Assembly (NCBI GenBank): GCA_963781805.1
Contig: CAWAHF010000004.1
Location: forward strand, 2,108,001 to 2,172,000
Reading direction: 5' to 3'
Source of the DNA: JAFGPL01 sp963781805
GTDB lineage: Bacteria > Bacteroidota > Bacteroidia > Bacteroidales > UBA10428
DNA: 64,000 bases
Shown here: piece by piece, positions 1 to 8,265 of the stretch
How positions within the stretch are numbered: the stretch's first letter is position 1
How the letters are laid out: every line of letters starts with the position of its first letter
Program-made: the position numbers and the translations under genes
Notes under the pieces: model-generated
Database searches by the model: none
The model's input: only the letters and a program-made list of their open reading frames with translations
What the model was told of the DNA's origin: nothing

Positions 1-78
1 GCAAAAAATAACATCCCGATTTCCAATCCAAGTTATGACCAAGTGATTTCGGATATTAACAAACTAAGCGACCTTTAA
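1..78 (+). CDS. C-terminal end of a UPF0175-like antitoxin (partial)
   Basis: An open frame from base 1 to the TAA at 76-78 encodes 25 residues ending in NKLSDL. The NIPISN stretch resembles the tail of UPF0175 antitoxins. It ends 2 nt before a DUF3368 PIN-like toxin gene, the usual order for this toxin-antitoxin pair. The start lies outside the window. The assignment rests on the short tail and the neighbour. Confidence 0.55.
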   Translation, partial: AKNNIPISNPSYDQVISDINKLSDL

Positions 79-80
79 TT

Positions 81-566
81 GTGAACATTGTTGTCGCTGA
101 TACAGGAGCATTAATTTCTTTGATTCATCTTGACAAAATTGATTTGATTCAAAAGGTATTTGGGGACTTCGTTATTGCAAAAGCAGTTTGGGATGAGTTA
201 AATGATTATGATAATCCTGACTTTGACCGAAATATTTTGCAAAATTTGGAATCAAAAGTAAAACAGATAAATTCGAGAAATCATTTGCTAATGGTAATGG
301 ATTACGGTGAATCTGAATCCGTAATTCTTTATGAAGAACTTCGTGCTGATTATTTGTTGATTGATGATAATAAAGCAAGAGTCGTAGCAGAATCCCTTAA
401 TATTAATTGCATTGGGACATTAGGTTTGCTAATTAAAGCCAAACAAAAAGGATTGATTAAAGAATTGAAGCCTCTATTTGAAAAACTGATTAAGACAGGC
501 AGGTATTTCTCTAAAAAACTGTTAAATGATTTACTTAATAAAGTGGATGAGGCTGAAATTGACTGA
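81..566 (+). CDS. DUF3368 PIN-fold toxin of a type II toxin-antitoxin pair
   Basis: The 161-residue protein starts with a GTG codon 2 nt after the upstream antitoxin. It opens with VVADTGALISL, the first acidic motif of PIN-like nucleases. It carries the family's MDYGESESVIL segment (about residues 70-80), the LLIDDNKARVVAE segment (about 92-104) and IGTLGLLIKAKQKGLI (about 111-126), all diagnostic of DUF3368. These proteins are predicted metal-dependent RNases neutralised by the UPF0175 partner. The pair is the coding part of an integron cassette whose attC begins at 574. Length is normal for the family and catalytic acidic positions look intact. Confidence 0.8.
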   Translation: MNIVVADTGALISLIHLDKIDLIQKVFGDFVIAKAVWDELNDYDNPDFDRNILQNLESKVKQINSRNHLLMVMDYGESESVILYEELRADYLLIDDNKARVVAESLNINCIGTLGLLIKAKQKGLIKELKPLFEKLIKTGRYFSKKLLNDLLNKVDEAEID

Positions 567-573
567 TTAACAA

Positions 574-705
574 CCGCTAACACGCGGTCATAAAACATTG
601 GGGGCGAAGTGGTTATTCGAGTCTCGGTACTCGCATCAAAGTTCGTTGTAAACTGATAGGAAAGTAGCTTCGAACTCCCGCACGACACCATACCATCAAA
701 CGTTA
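574..705 (+). other. attC site 1 (chimeric, followed by intron copy 1)
   Basis: R' box CCGCTAAC at 574-581 and R'' core GTTA at 702-705. The left arm (CGCGGTCATAAAACATTG) does not pair with the right arm (CCATACCATCAAACG). From 647 onward the sequence is identical to the right half of attC 8 (about 33552-33615), so this site looks like a recombinant of two attC sites. Confidence 0.75.
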
Positions 706-1346
706 TTGCGACTTGAAGTCGTGTAAATAATTGTTTTACAAAGGATTGTTCTTTGATAAAACCTGTTGTTCCCTCAACAGTACCCTTACCGGACAACTGG
801 TGTATAGTGCAGCTATTACCGGTTGAAGCTCCGGGAAACGAGTACCAAACGCCGGGTTGTATACCCTATGGCGGGGCTATAAGCTGTGAAGCGGATAGTC
901 TTCGGGGCCTCAAAAACCGATTTAGGGCTGGGGTGAGCAGGCATGGCCAACTCAGGTAAATATTCCGAAACCATCGAGATGGCGTAAGGGCGAAAAAGAG
1001 GATGACACGCCTTGTACCAAAATGGTAAGCTGGCAGGTTAAACGTGGTTAACGTTGCGTTTACGGGGATGTTGCCCAGCCGGTGGACAGGATAGGCCTAA
1101 ACCTGTATCTTTTGTTATTTACATGGAACATGGAAGCACGGTGCTCTCTTTTCCTGTAACAGCGGGATCAAAAACCCTAACCGCAAGGCATGGGGAAACA
1201 CCGTACAGAGAGGACAGACAAAGCGAATGCCCTGATGTAATGCCAGGGATAGTGGCCACAACATCGCCACAGGTGAAAACCAGCCCACCTCTGTCTGGTA
1301 CTTTATGGCATGATACTTTTTAGAACCTGTAAATGCTGGAAAGCAA

Positions 1347-2873
1347 ATGAACGAGAATGAAAATTCATCGTGTGCACTGGCACACCAAACCGATAACTGG
1401 AACCTCATTATATGGCGAAAGGTTATTCAACGGGTGAACAGGCTGCAAAGACGTATTGCCAAGGCTGTTAAAGAGAAACGCTGGGGCAAAGCTAAAGCCC
1501 TGATGTTTCTCATTACCAAATCCTTTTATGCTAAACTATTGGCTGTATTCCGGGTGGCCAACAACAAGGGAGGCAAAACCCCCGGTGTTGACCATAAAAT
1601 CTGGATAGACGGGTATGATAAACTCGTCGCAGCTGAAAACCTTAAGAACAGGGGATACACCCCTAAACCTTTACGTAGGATATATATCCCTAAGAAGAAT
1701 GGCAAAAAACGCCCCTTAAGCATCCCGTGCATCGATGACAGGGCTATGCAAGCCCTGCACATGATTTCTCTTGTCCCTCTGGCCGAAACAATGGCCGACC
1801 TAAATTCTTATGGGTTTAGGGAAAAACGTTCGTGTGCCGATGCCATTGCACAATGCTTTCTTATCCTGTGCCGTAAAAATTGCGCACAATGGGTGTATGA
1901 AGCCGACATCAAGGCCTGCTTTGATGAAATTGACCATCAGTGGATATTAAACCATATCCCGGTCAACAAATCCATTCTTGATAAATGGCTCAAAACAGGA
2001 TATATCCAGAAAGGAAGGTTATTCCCCTCCCTTAAAGGTACTCCACAAGGCGGTATCATATCCCCAATCATCATGAATATGGTGCTTGACGGATTGGAAA
2101 CCACCATAAACAAACAGTTTCCAAGGTGGAAAAACCAGAAAGTCAATTTTGTAAGGTATGCCGATGATTTTATTATTACCGCTAAGGATAAAGAGGTAAT
2201 TACTAATCAAATCATACCACTTGTTAAGGAATTCCTCAAAGAACGGGGGCTTAGGCTCTCTGATGAGAAATCCAAAATAACCAATATTGACCAGGGCTTT
2301 GACTTCTTATCACAGCATATCCGTAAGTACAAGGGTAAACTGCTGATAAAACCATCACGGAAATCTGTACAGGCTTTCAAAGATAAGATAAAACTCATCA
2401 TACGCGAGAGCCATGGACTGCCTGCTCATGCCCTTATACGAAAACTAAACCCGGTTATCCGGGGATGGTCAAACTATCACAAGGGTATTTGCTCAAAGAA
2501 TACCTTCAGAAAACTGGAGGTATTCATCTTCGGACAAACCTGGAAATGGGCTACCCGCCAGCATGGTGACAAAGGCCACAGGTGGGTGTTCAAAAGGTAC
2601 TTTTTGGGCAATCATTTTTCCGATAAACGTGTATCTTATAAAGGTATATATTCCTACCGCTTATATAAAATCGGTATGGTACCTATTCGATATCATGTTA
2701 AAATCGCTCAGAAGGCCAATCCTTACCTGTCTGAATTTGATTCATATTTTGAGAAAAGGGTATCCTTAAGGAAACGTTTAGCTTTGAATAGCAAACAAAT
2801 CACTACTTTTGTTTGCAGAGGTAAAAACAATAGCCGGGTCTACCCTAACAAGGTTGGCCTTAAAAGTGCTTGA
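1347..2873 (+). CDS. ltrA: Group II intron reverse transcriptase/maturase without HNH domain
   Basis: The 508-residue protein copies intron RNA into DNA at the target and assists splicing. RT blocks are clear: RRIYIPKKNGKKRPLSIP, the NSYGFREKRS block, GTPQGGIISPIIMN and the catalytic YADD at residues 271-274. A maturase (domain X) region follows with LNPVIRGWSNYHK. After the segment ending FEKRVSLRKR, related Bacteroidota maturases usually continue into a CxxC...HH endonuclease. Here the protein stops about 35 residues later with no such motif. The RT sequence (IPCIDDRAMQALHMI) differs from the class C (IIC) type (GIPTVLDRLVQQA-like), so this is probably another lineage. Distinguishing changes of this copy are CIDD instead of CMDD and Arg in VNRLQ. 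The stop codon overlaps domain V. Confidence 0.93.
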   Translation: MNENENSSCALAHQTDNWNLIIWRKVIQRVNRLQRRIAKAVKEKRWGKAKALMFLITKSFYAKLLAVFRVANNKGGKTPGVDHKIWIDGYDKLVAAENLKNRGYTPKPLRRIYIPKKNGKKRPLSIPCIDDRAMQALHMISLVPLAETMADLNSYGFREKRSCADAIAQCFLILCRKNCAQWVYEADIKACFDEIDHQWILNHIPVNKSILDKWLKTGYIQKGRLFPSLKGTPQGGIISPIIMNMVLDGLETTINKQFPRWKNQKVNFVRYADDFIITAKDKEVITNQIIPLVKEFLKERGLRLSDEKSKITNIDQGFDFLSQHIRKYKGKLLIKPSRKSVQAFKDKIKLIIRESHGLPAHALIRKLNPVIRGWSNYHKGICSKNTFRKLEVFIFGQTWKWATRQHGDKGHRWVFKRYFLGNHFSDKRVSYKGIYSYRLYKIGMVPIRYHVKIAQKANPYLSEFDSYFEKRVSLRKRLALNSKQITTFVCRGKNNSRVYPNKVGLKSA

Positions 2874-2905
2874 GCCGTATGCGGTGAAAGTCGCACGTAC
2901 GGTTC
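2872..2905 (+). ncRNA. Group II intron domain V
   Basis: The 34-nt hairpin GAGCCGTATGCGG-TGAAAGTC-GCACGTACGGTTC type sequence has the near-universal GAGCCGTATGCGGTGAAAG start and the CGTACGGTTC closing strand of domain V, the catalytic heart of the ribozyme. Identical hairpins are at the same offset in the other five copies (starting 35782, 39677, 47695, 53290 and 62368). Confidence 0.92.
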
Positions 2906-2954
2906 TTAGGGGGCGTAAGCTACCCGGTTGGCCAATAATAGGAGACCCTGCAAA

Positions 2955-3587
2955 ATGAGAATGATTAGTAAAATATTGACAATAATTCTTTTGATTTCTT
3001 GTACTCCAGAGTCAAAAAACAAACAGATTGATAATAATCAAAAAGACTTAAATCAGATTGTTGATGAAATAGTACGATACAAATTAAATAGAGTATCTGT
3101 GGTACAAATTGAGACAATGCCGATTTATAAAACTATTCCGATTGATTCAAGTTACATGGATACTCATGATTATCCACCACCTCCACCACCAGATTTGATT
3201 GATTATTCAAAAGACTTTTTTAATGCGATGATTGAAAGAAATTTGATTGATTCAATGGATGCAGACTATATGTATTCAATTATTGATTCGTCTCTGATTT
3301 TAAACATTGATTCTAACTTGATTTCAAAACCAACATTGACTAAGCAATACATTGATAGTTTATTTGATAAGGATATTGATTATGCATATGATTTTATAGA
3401 AAAAAAATTTGGGACAAGCTGTTTTATAAGAGTAGGAACCCCGATTTTTAACAAAACAAAAACAAGATTGATTTTAGCTATTGATTATTACTGCGGGCCA
3501 TTATACGGACAAGGATATATTTTCATCCTTAAAAAGGAGCATGACAAGTGGATGATTATTGAAGAACTTGGGACATGGGAAAGTTAA
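2955..3587 (+). CDS. Cassette-encoded lipoprotein, function unknown
   Basis: The 210-residue protein begins MRMISKILTIILLISC, a signal peptide with a lipobox ending at Cys16. It should be exported and lipid-anchored in the periplasm or outer membrane. The mature part is acidic, has a run of prolines (YPPPPPPDL, about residues 76-84) and a C-terminal part (VGTPIFNKTKTRLILAIDYY...) like many uncharacterised Bacteroidota secreted proteins. ATG 2955 is preferred over the upstream TTG in the intron end because the signal peptide starts there and TAGGAG lies 10 nt before it. It is the sole gene of cassette 2; its 5' exon is interrupted by the intron. Confidence 0.75.
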   Translation: MRMISKILTIILLISCTPESKNKQIDNNQKDLNQIVDEIVRYKLNRVSVVQIETMPIYKTIPIDSSYMDTHDYPPPPPPDLIDYSKDFFNAMIERNLIDSMDADYMYSIIDSSLILNIDSNLISKPTLTKQYIDSLFDKDIDYAYDFIEKKFGTSCFIRVGTPIFNKTKTRLILAIDYYCGPLYGQGYIFILKKEHDKWMIIEELGTWES

Positions 3588-3596
3588 AAGAATTAC

Positions 3597-3729
3597 TGGC
3601 CACAACACACAATATAAAACAGTTGGGGTTCAGTGGTTTGCGAGGGTTTGGTTCTCGTGTCAACATTCTTGTAGGTGGACAAGATCGCAGCCCGAAAACC
3701 CAACCGTTTCATATTGTAAAACGTTAGCG
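3597..3729 (+). other. attC site 2
   Basis: R' TGGCCACAAC (3597-3606) and R'' GTTAGCG (3723-3729). Inner arms pair well: ACAATATAAAACAGTTGGGG against CCCAACCGTTTCATATTGT. Confidence 0.88.
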
Positions 3730-3985
3730 TTCATGCAGTCGCGCTCCGAACTGAGTATTGAGCAATATGATAAACGAAATACAATGAAAGTCCAACGCAT
3801 AAATAGCACATTTGCAATCCCAATCCCACAAGCTGATGCTTCAGCTTGCAAAAAGCTATTTCTTTCAACTCAGAAGATGAGACCAAATGATTCACATAAT
3901 TAAACACTTAAACCAGTTGATAACTTAAAATTGGAATACTAGAAAAAAGAATAATTTTATAAAATCTGCATCAGCAAATTGCTAA

Positions 3986-5026
3986 ATGGAATACAAAGAT
4001 TTTAAGGATATAGATATTAATGACTCCTTTTTTGAGTCTCTAAAGAGTGATTACAAAGAATTCCCTAAATGGTATCAGTCCAAATCAGACAAGGGAGATA
4101 AGGCATATGTCATCATATCGGAAGGAGTAATCGAGGCGTTTTTATTTTTAAAACTGGAAGAAGAAGAATTAAGTGATCTGGAACCTGTTCTTACCCAAAA
4201 GAAAAGATTAAAAATTGGAACTTTAAAAGTGAATCCTCATGGCACTAGATTAGGTGAACGGCTAATGAAAAAGGCTTTGGATACAGCTCTGAAAAATGAT
4301 GTAGAAGAGGTGTATGTTACTGTATTCAGTAAACATGAATACTTAATTAAGATATTTGAAAAGTATGGTTTTATAAATTTGGCAGAGAAAACAACTCATA
4401 ATGGGACAGAGCAGGTGTATGTAAAAAGTTTGAAGAGCCGGCATAATGATGTATTGCTGGATTATCCGAGAATAGTCAGTTCTGCTAATAAATACCTTCT
4501 TGCAATTTATCCTGAATACCACACTAGGTTACTTCCAGACTCAAAATTGTACAACGAAAGTTTTGATCTAATAGCGGATGTTTCACACACCAATAGCATT
4601 CATAAAGTGTATATTTGTCGGATGCAAGATTTGGATGTATTACAGAGGGGAGACATATTAGTAGTATATCGTACAGGAGACGGAAGAGGTCCAGCAAAAT
4701 ATAGGGCTGTAGCAACTTCTGTGGGGGTTGTTGAAGAAGTAAAAAAGAAGAGTGATTTTAAAACAGAAAATGAGTATCTTGATTATTGCAAAACGTATAG
4801 TGTATTTGAAGAATCAGAATTAAAAGAATGGTTTAAACAAACTGGTATCTACGTAATTCGTTTCACATATAATTTTGCATTGAATAAAAGAATAATTAGA
4901 GATAAACTAATTAATGATATTGGATTAGACCCAAATAAATATTGGGGGTTTTTCAAACTGAGTGACAAAGATTTTGATAAAATTATAGAAATTGGAGAAG
5001 TATATGAAAGTTTTATTATCGATTAA
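3986..5026 (+). CDS. GNAT acetyltransferase fused to an ASCH/EVE-like domain
   Basis: The 346-residue protein has a GNAT fold in its first 150 residues: the LKIGTLKVNPHGTRLGERLMKKAL segment is motif A with the acetyl-CoA loop, followed by VYVTVFSKHEYLIKIFEKYGF. Residues about 195-340 (KVYICRMQDLDVLQRGDILVVYRT...) look like a PUA-superfamily (ASCH/EVE) domain, which in other proteins binds modified nucleic acid. It is the first of four genes of a 3.7-kb cassette and overlaps the next gene by 23 nt. The preceding 256 nt (3730-3985) show no convincing gene; a short frame with IPIPQADASACKK there looks like decayed sequence. Acetylation of RNA, tRNA or a protein is possible; the substrate is not evident. 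Confidence 0.7.
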   Translation: MEYKDFKDIDINDSFFESLKSDYKEFPKWYQSKSDKGDKAYVIISEGVIEAFLFLKLEEEELSDLEPVLTQKKRLKIGTLKVNPHGTRLGERLMKKALDTALKNDVEEVYVTVFSKHEYLIKIFEKYGFINLAEKTTHNGTEQVYVKSLKSRHNDVLLDYPRIVSSANKYLLAIYPEYHTRLLPDSKLYNESFDLIADVSHTNSIHKVYICRMQDLDVLQRGDILVVYRTGDGRGPAKYRAVATSVGVVEEVKKKSDFKTENEYLDYCKTYSVFEESELKEWFKQTGIYVIRFTYNFALNKRIIRDKLINDIGLDPNKYWGFFKLSDKDFDKIIEIGEVYESFIID

Positions 5027-5372
5027 GCCCGAATACGTAAATGAGATTTTTGAAGGGAGAAAGAAGTATGAGTTTAGAAGAACAATCTTTAAAAATCCCG
5101 ATATCAGAAAAGTTATAATATATGCTTCAGCACCAATAAGTAAGGTCGTTGGGGAGTTTGAGATTGATGAAATATTAAAGGATGACATTAATTCACTGTG
5201 GGAATTAACTAAAGATTTCTCTGGGATAAAAAAGGATTTTTACTATCAATACTTTATGAAGAAGGATGAAGGGTTTGCAATCAAAATAAAATCATTTAAG
5301 AAATATGAAAATCCCTTTATGATTGGTGAAATTGGTAAAAAACCACCTCAATCATTTCTGTATTTAAACTAA
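5004..5372 (+). CDS. ASCH domain protein
   Basis: The 122-residue protein starts MKVLLSIKPEYVNEIFEGRKKYEFRR, the canonical opening of ASCH domains (SIKPxYxxxIxxGxKxxEFRR). The family has a beta-barrel PUA-like fold; one member, E. coli YqfB, removes acetyl groups from N4-acetylcytidine, and others are proposed RNA-binding regulators or RNases. ATG 5004 is used rather than the frame start at 4992 because the conserved N-terminus begins there and GGAGAAG precedes it. Overlap with the upstream acetyltransferase suggests translational coupling and a shared substrate. An acetylase plus deacetylase pair acting on RNA is an attractive inference. Confidence 0.78.
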   Translation: MKVLLSIKPEYVNEIFEGRKKYEFRRTIFKNPDIRKVIIYASAPISKVVGEFEIDEILKDDINSLWELTKDFSGIKKDFYYQYFMKKDEGFAIKIKSFKKYENPFMIGEIGKKPPQSFLYLN

Positions 5373-5384
5373 TTTTTGAGAAGA

Positions 5385-6470
5385 ATGGCAGGTTCATTTG
5401 TAATAACAAATTCTCAAGCTAAAGTAATCGTAATTGAACAATTACACATAAATCTATGGCACATACAGAAAAATAATAACTATATTGACATAGGTATTAA
5501 TTTTTACTTTGAAGAGAATGTTGATATTAAAAAAGATTTATTACTTGAAATTAAGCTCCCTTACCAGATAGATGTAAAATCAGATTTTAAACCACAAAGT
5601 TTATCTAGTTCTTTTAGTGAGGAAAATATTAAATTGATTTTCAACAATGCAGTTAAACAGATAGTTACTTACAATCATGAATGGAGTAATATTAAAAAGG
5701 TCGAACTTGAGGAAGGAGAACCTTTTTTCTTAATTAATCCTAGAATTGAGTCTTTTTCAGAGTCAAGTATTACATTAAAGCTTAACCCAACCGAAATTGA
5801 GAGGATTATCAAAGATTTTGGCATTGAAAATCATTTCTATTTACGAATAAGATATAAGTCAACAATTAGTTTAGGATCAAGTGTTCTGATAAACTCAAAG
5901 TTCTTAAGCGAGAAACTTTTTTTTGATTTTAGATTTAATGAATTGAGACATATACCAAATGAACAGTTGAGGGATGTTTTAGATAAACACCTTGCAATTA
6001 AGAATATACTTATATTTCTAATACTTCCATCATACTATAAATTAATAATTGGGAAAAACCAAAAATTAAAATATATCCGCCTACTTGAAAAGGGCTCATT
6101 TACTAGCTTTTTCCCTGCACTCAATTCAAGTAAAGAGGATTTCATAGTATATTATTGGAACATCTTGACTTCTTTTCAAAAGGGGATCAAAGCCCTGACC
6201 TCTCATGATGAACTATTTGCTTTTGAATACGATAGAAATGCCTTGAAAAAGATTCTGACTGGGATTTTATCTTTATTAATAATTATCCTAATTCTTAACA
6301 TAGATACATCCCAGATTTTTAAGACAGGCTTTTTTAGCCATCTAAACCGAACAATGGTGTATGTTTTTGATGCAATTAAGTTCATATTTACTACCGTGGG
6401 TCTTGGAGCCCTTGGAAGTGGTCTTTGGGATTTAACAAAAAGTCTTTTAAAACGTTTTAAGAATAAGTAA
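5385..6470 (+). CDS. Unknown protein with two C-terminal membrane helices
   Basis: I do not recognise this 361-residue protein. About 285 residues of predicted soluble alpha/beta sequence come first. Two hydrophobic helices follow, near residues 290-306 (ILTGILSLLIIILIL) and 330-352 (AIKFIFTTVGLGALGSGLWDL), then a basic tail (KSLLKRFKNK). It would be membrane-anchored with the bulk on one side. ATG 5385 is preferred to TTG 5376 because GAGAAG sits just upstream. It lies 12 nt after the ASCH gene in the same cassette, so it likely acts with that gene set. Confidence 0.6.
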   Translation: MAGSFVITNSQAKVIVIEQLHINLWHIQKNNNYIDIGINFYFEENVDIKKDLLLEIKLPYQIDVKSDFKPQSLSSSFSEENIKLIFNNAVKQIVTYNHEWSNIKKVELEEGEPFFLINPRIESFSESSITLKLNPTEIERIIKDFGIENHFYLRIRYKSTISLGSSVLINSKFLSEKLFFDFRFNELRHIPNEQLRDVLDKHLAIKNILIFLILPSYYKLIIGKNQKLKYIRLLEKGSFTSFFPALNSSKEDFIVYYWNILTSFQKGIKALTSHDELFAFEYDRNALKKILTGILSLLIIILILNIDTSQIFKTGFFSHLNRTMVYVFDAIKFIFTTVGLGALGSGLWDLTKSLLKRFKNK

Positions 6471-6477
6471 TTAACTT

Positions 6478-7128
6478 ATGTCTTATTATATACAACAAAA
6501 TCAACAAATCTATAATGAATTAGCATATCAATATGCTGAGAGGGATTTTCATAAAGCCCACGATACAGAAAAAGTCAGCAGTATGGCAAATTTTCTATTG
6601 GATTCTTATTCTGGTAGTGGTAATCGATATGTTGAAATTGGGCCCGGGACAGGTCAAGTTTTAAATTATTTTAGTCAACAAGGTTTCGAGACCCTAGGCA
6701 TTGAATTATCTGAAATTATGGCGGATATCGCAAAGGAAAATTCACCTGACTCTAAGATCATTAATAAAAATGTATTGGATTGTAATCTCCATCCAGGTAG
6801 TTATGATTTAATTTATGCTAGTGCATTGATACATCTCTTTCCAATTAAAGATGCCTTATTCTTAATGCAAAAAATTAGAAATTGGTTAACTCATGATGGA
6901 CTACTTTTTTTAAATACAACTACTCATTATGTTAATTTTGAAGGGTATTTTAAAAAAGAAGATTATCGGGGTAAAGACTTATTCAGATTCCGCAGACTAT
7001 GGTCGGAATACAGCTTTATCAGTTTTGTTCAGAATTCAGGATTTGAAATTATTAAGTCATTCAAAACAAATGAGAGCTCAAGGGGTAAAAGATGGCTTGG
7101 TCTAACCTGTAAGAAACTGGAATTATAA
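6478..7128 (+). CDS. Class I SAM-dependent methyltransferase
   Basis: The 216-residue protein has motif I YVEIGPGTGQVLNYF (about residues 41-55), the acidic end of strand beta2 in LGIELSEIM (about 65-73), motif II/IV region SYDLIYASALIHLF and a small C-terminal cap. This is the Methyltransf_11/25 type that methylates small molecules or tRNA. It begins 7 nt after the membrane protein gene and is the last gene of cassette 3. The substrate cannot be read from sequence. Confidence 0.8.
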   Translation: MSYYIQQNQQIYNELAYQYAERDFHKAHDTEKVSSMANFLLDSYSGSGNRYVEIGPGTGQVLNYFSQQGFETLGIELSEIMADIAKENSPDSKIINKNVLDCNLHPGSYDLIYASALIHLFPIKDALFLMQKIRNWLTHDGLLFLNTTTHYVNFEGYFKKEDYRGKDLFRFRRLWSEYSFISFVQNSGFEIIKSFKTNESSRGKRWLGLTCKKLEL

Positions 7129-7303
7129 AAATCTTAGCCATATAGAGCTTAAGTTTTTATAACATTTTACATTCAAATCACAAATAAATATTTTTAAATG
7201 GAAAGTCAAGCACATTTGCAATTCTCACAATCCCAAGCTCCAAAACAAAAATTGCAAAAAAGCTTGTCCTCAAAACGCACAGACACTTGAAGAGAGGAAG
7301 CAC

Positions 7304-7438
7304 GAAACGCTAACAATAAATATACGTAATGCGGGGCGATTTGGTAAAATTGAACATTAGAGCATTTAATAAACATTGTATCGGTTTGATTGTGAAGTGC
7401 CTTGAAATGCCGCACTACGCATATTCGAGCCGTTGGCA
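7304..7438 (+). other. attC site 3
   Basis: R' GAAACGCTAAC (7304-7314) is the reverse complement, with one extra base, of the cassette 3 start GTTAGCGTTC (3723-3732), so one cassette spans 3724-7432. R'' is GTTGGCA (7432-7438). The arm ATATACGTAATGCGGGG pairs with CCGCACTACGCATAT. Confidence 0.88.
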
Positions 7439-7446
7439 TTAATACG

Positions 7447-8067
7447 ATGAAACAGACACTACTATTCATATTGACACTAATTTCGATTGAGACTTTCTCT
7501 CAAATGCCAGAGAAAAGTTCTCCGTTGATTAGACTTAATGATTTGGAAATTAAGTTTAATGACCTTGTGATTTTCATAGAGAAGGAAAATGAGTCATTGA
7601 CTTTTAAGGACACGGCAAATTTAGACCTTGATTTAGGAGAGACAATACAAGGACAAACCTTTCAGATTATTAAATCAGGACTGAGAGATATTAAAGTTGA
7701 GCAACAATATGAGACAAGTCTTTCAATTTCAAATGAAGGACCGCATTTAGATTTATTTGATTGGAAACATTTTACCTCAGATTGGATTGAACTTGTTCCG
7801 ATTGATAAGGATAAATATAAAGCGTTAAGCTATTCCGAAAAAGACCAAGAAAAATTCCCTGATTTTACAGAGAAAGAATTGATTGATTATTTAAAGTCAA
7901 TTGGTCGACAAGGGTATGCTGACTTGATTGCTAATCCGACATACAGCGATGGAAGTAAACATTGGTGGATTGGATTAAGCAGAGTAACAATAAAAGTAAC
8001 TGGATTTGATAAAGAAAATAAATTAGTGACTCGATTAATAAGTTTTGAAATACCAATGGGATGCTAA
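7447..8067 (+). CDS. Secreted hypothetical protein
   Basis: The 206-residue protein has a signal peptide MKQTLLFILTLISIETFSQ with a likely cleavage after SQ, so it is periplasmic or secreted. The mature region has no motif I recognise; a conserved-looking part is ELIDYLKSIGRQGYADLIANPT followed by KHWWIGLSRVTIKV. It begins 9 nt inside the cassette, so its 5' leader is nearly absent and expression would depend on upstream promoters. Sole gene of cassette 4. Confidence 0.7.
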   Translation: MKQTLLFILTLISIETFSQMPEKSSPLIRLNDLEIKFNDLVIFIEKENESLTFKDTANLDLDLGETIQGQTFQIIKSGLRDIKVEQQYETSLSISNEGPHLDLFDWKHFTSDWIELVPIDKDKYKALSYSEKDQEKFPDFTEKELIDYLKSIGRQGYADLIANPTYSDGSKHWWIGLSRVTIKVTGFDKENKLVTRLISFEIPMGC

Positions 8068-8090
8068 TTGATTAGATATTAATAAGTACT

Positions 8091-8222
8091 AATGCCAACA
8101 ATGTATAAAAATAATAGCCGGGACAGTAGTAAATTTAAGGGTTGTAGCTCGCTTCAACATCCTTGTAACTTGACAGGTAAGTGCCACGCAGTCGGCTACT
8201 ATTCTTATACTTAACGTTGTGC
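8091..8222 (+). other. attC site 4
   Basis: R' AATGCCAAC (8091-8099) is the exact reverse complement of the cassette start GTTGGCATT (7432-7440). R'' GTTGTGC at 8216-8222. Arms: GTATAAAAATAATAGCCG with CGGCTACTATTCTTATAC. Confidence 0.92.
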
Positions 8223-8265
8223 GTCATTAAAATTAACGAAACCTGCATATAAATAAACTCACACT

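Larger units (their letters stand above)
706..2928 (+). mobile_element. Group II intron, copy 1 of 6 (attC-inserted)
   Basis: A 2,223-bp unit starts TTGCGACTTG and ends CTACCCGGT. Both limits come from comparing six copies with different flanks. The ribozyme occupies the 640 nt before the reverse transcriptase gene and the last 55 nt, including a textbook domain V. It lies 4 nt into the R'' box: the downstream cassette begins TGGCCA and its own R' (TGGCCACAAC at 3597-3606) predicts an uninterrupted start GTTG|TGGCCA. The intron is in the same orientation as the cassette genes. The intron-free sequence of the same target is seen at 58809-58819 for copies 3 and 4. Confidence 0.93.

Noticed and set aside
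350..796. Minus-strand frames spanning attC and intron ends (also at 33395, 37290)
   Set aside because: They run across unrelated cassette, attC and intron sequence and share only the intron-derived part.
1054..1408. Small frames inside the intron 5' region (MRLRGCCPAGG and its antisense)
   Set aside because: They lie in the structured ribozyme domain, recur only because the intron recurs, and have no protein-like conservation.
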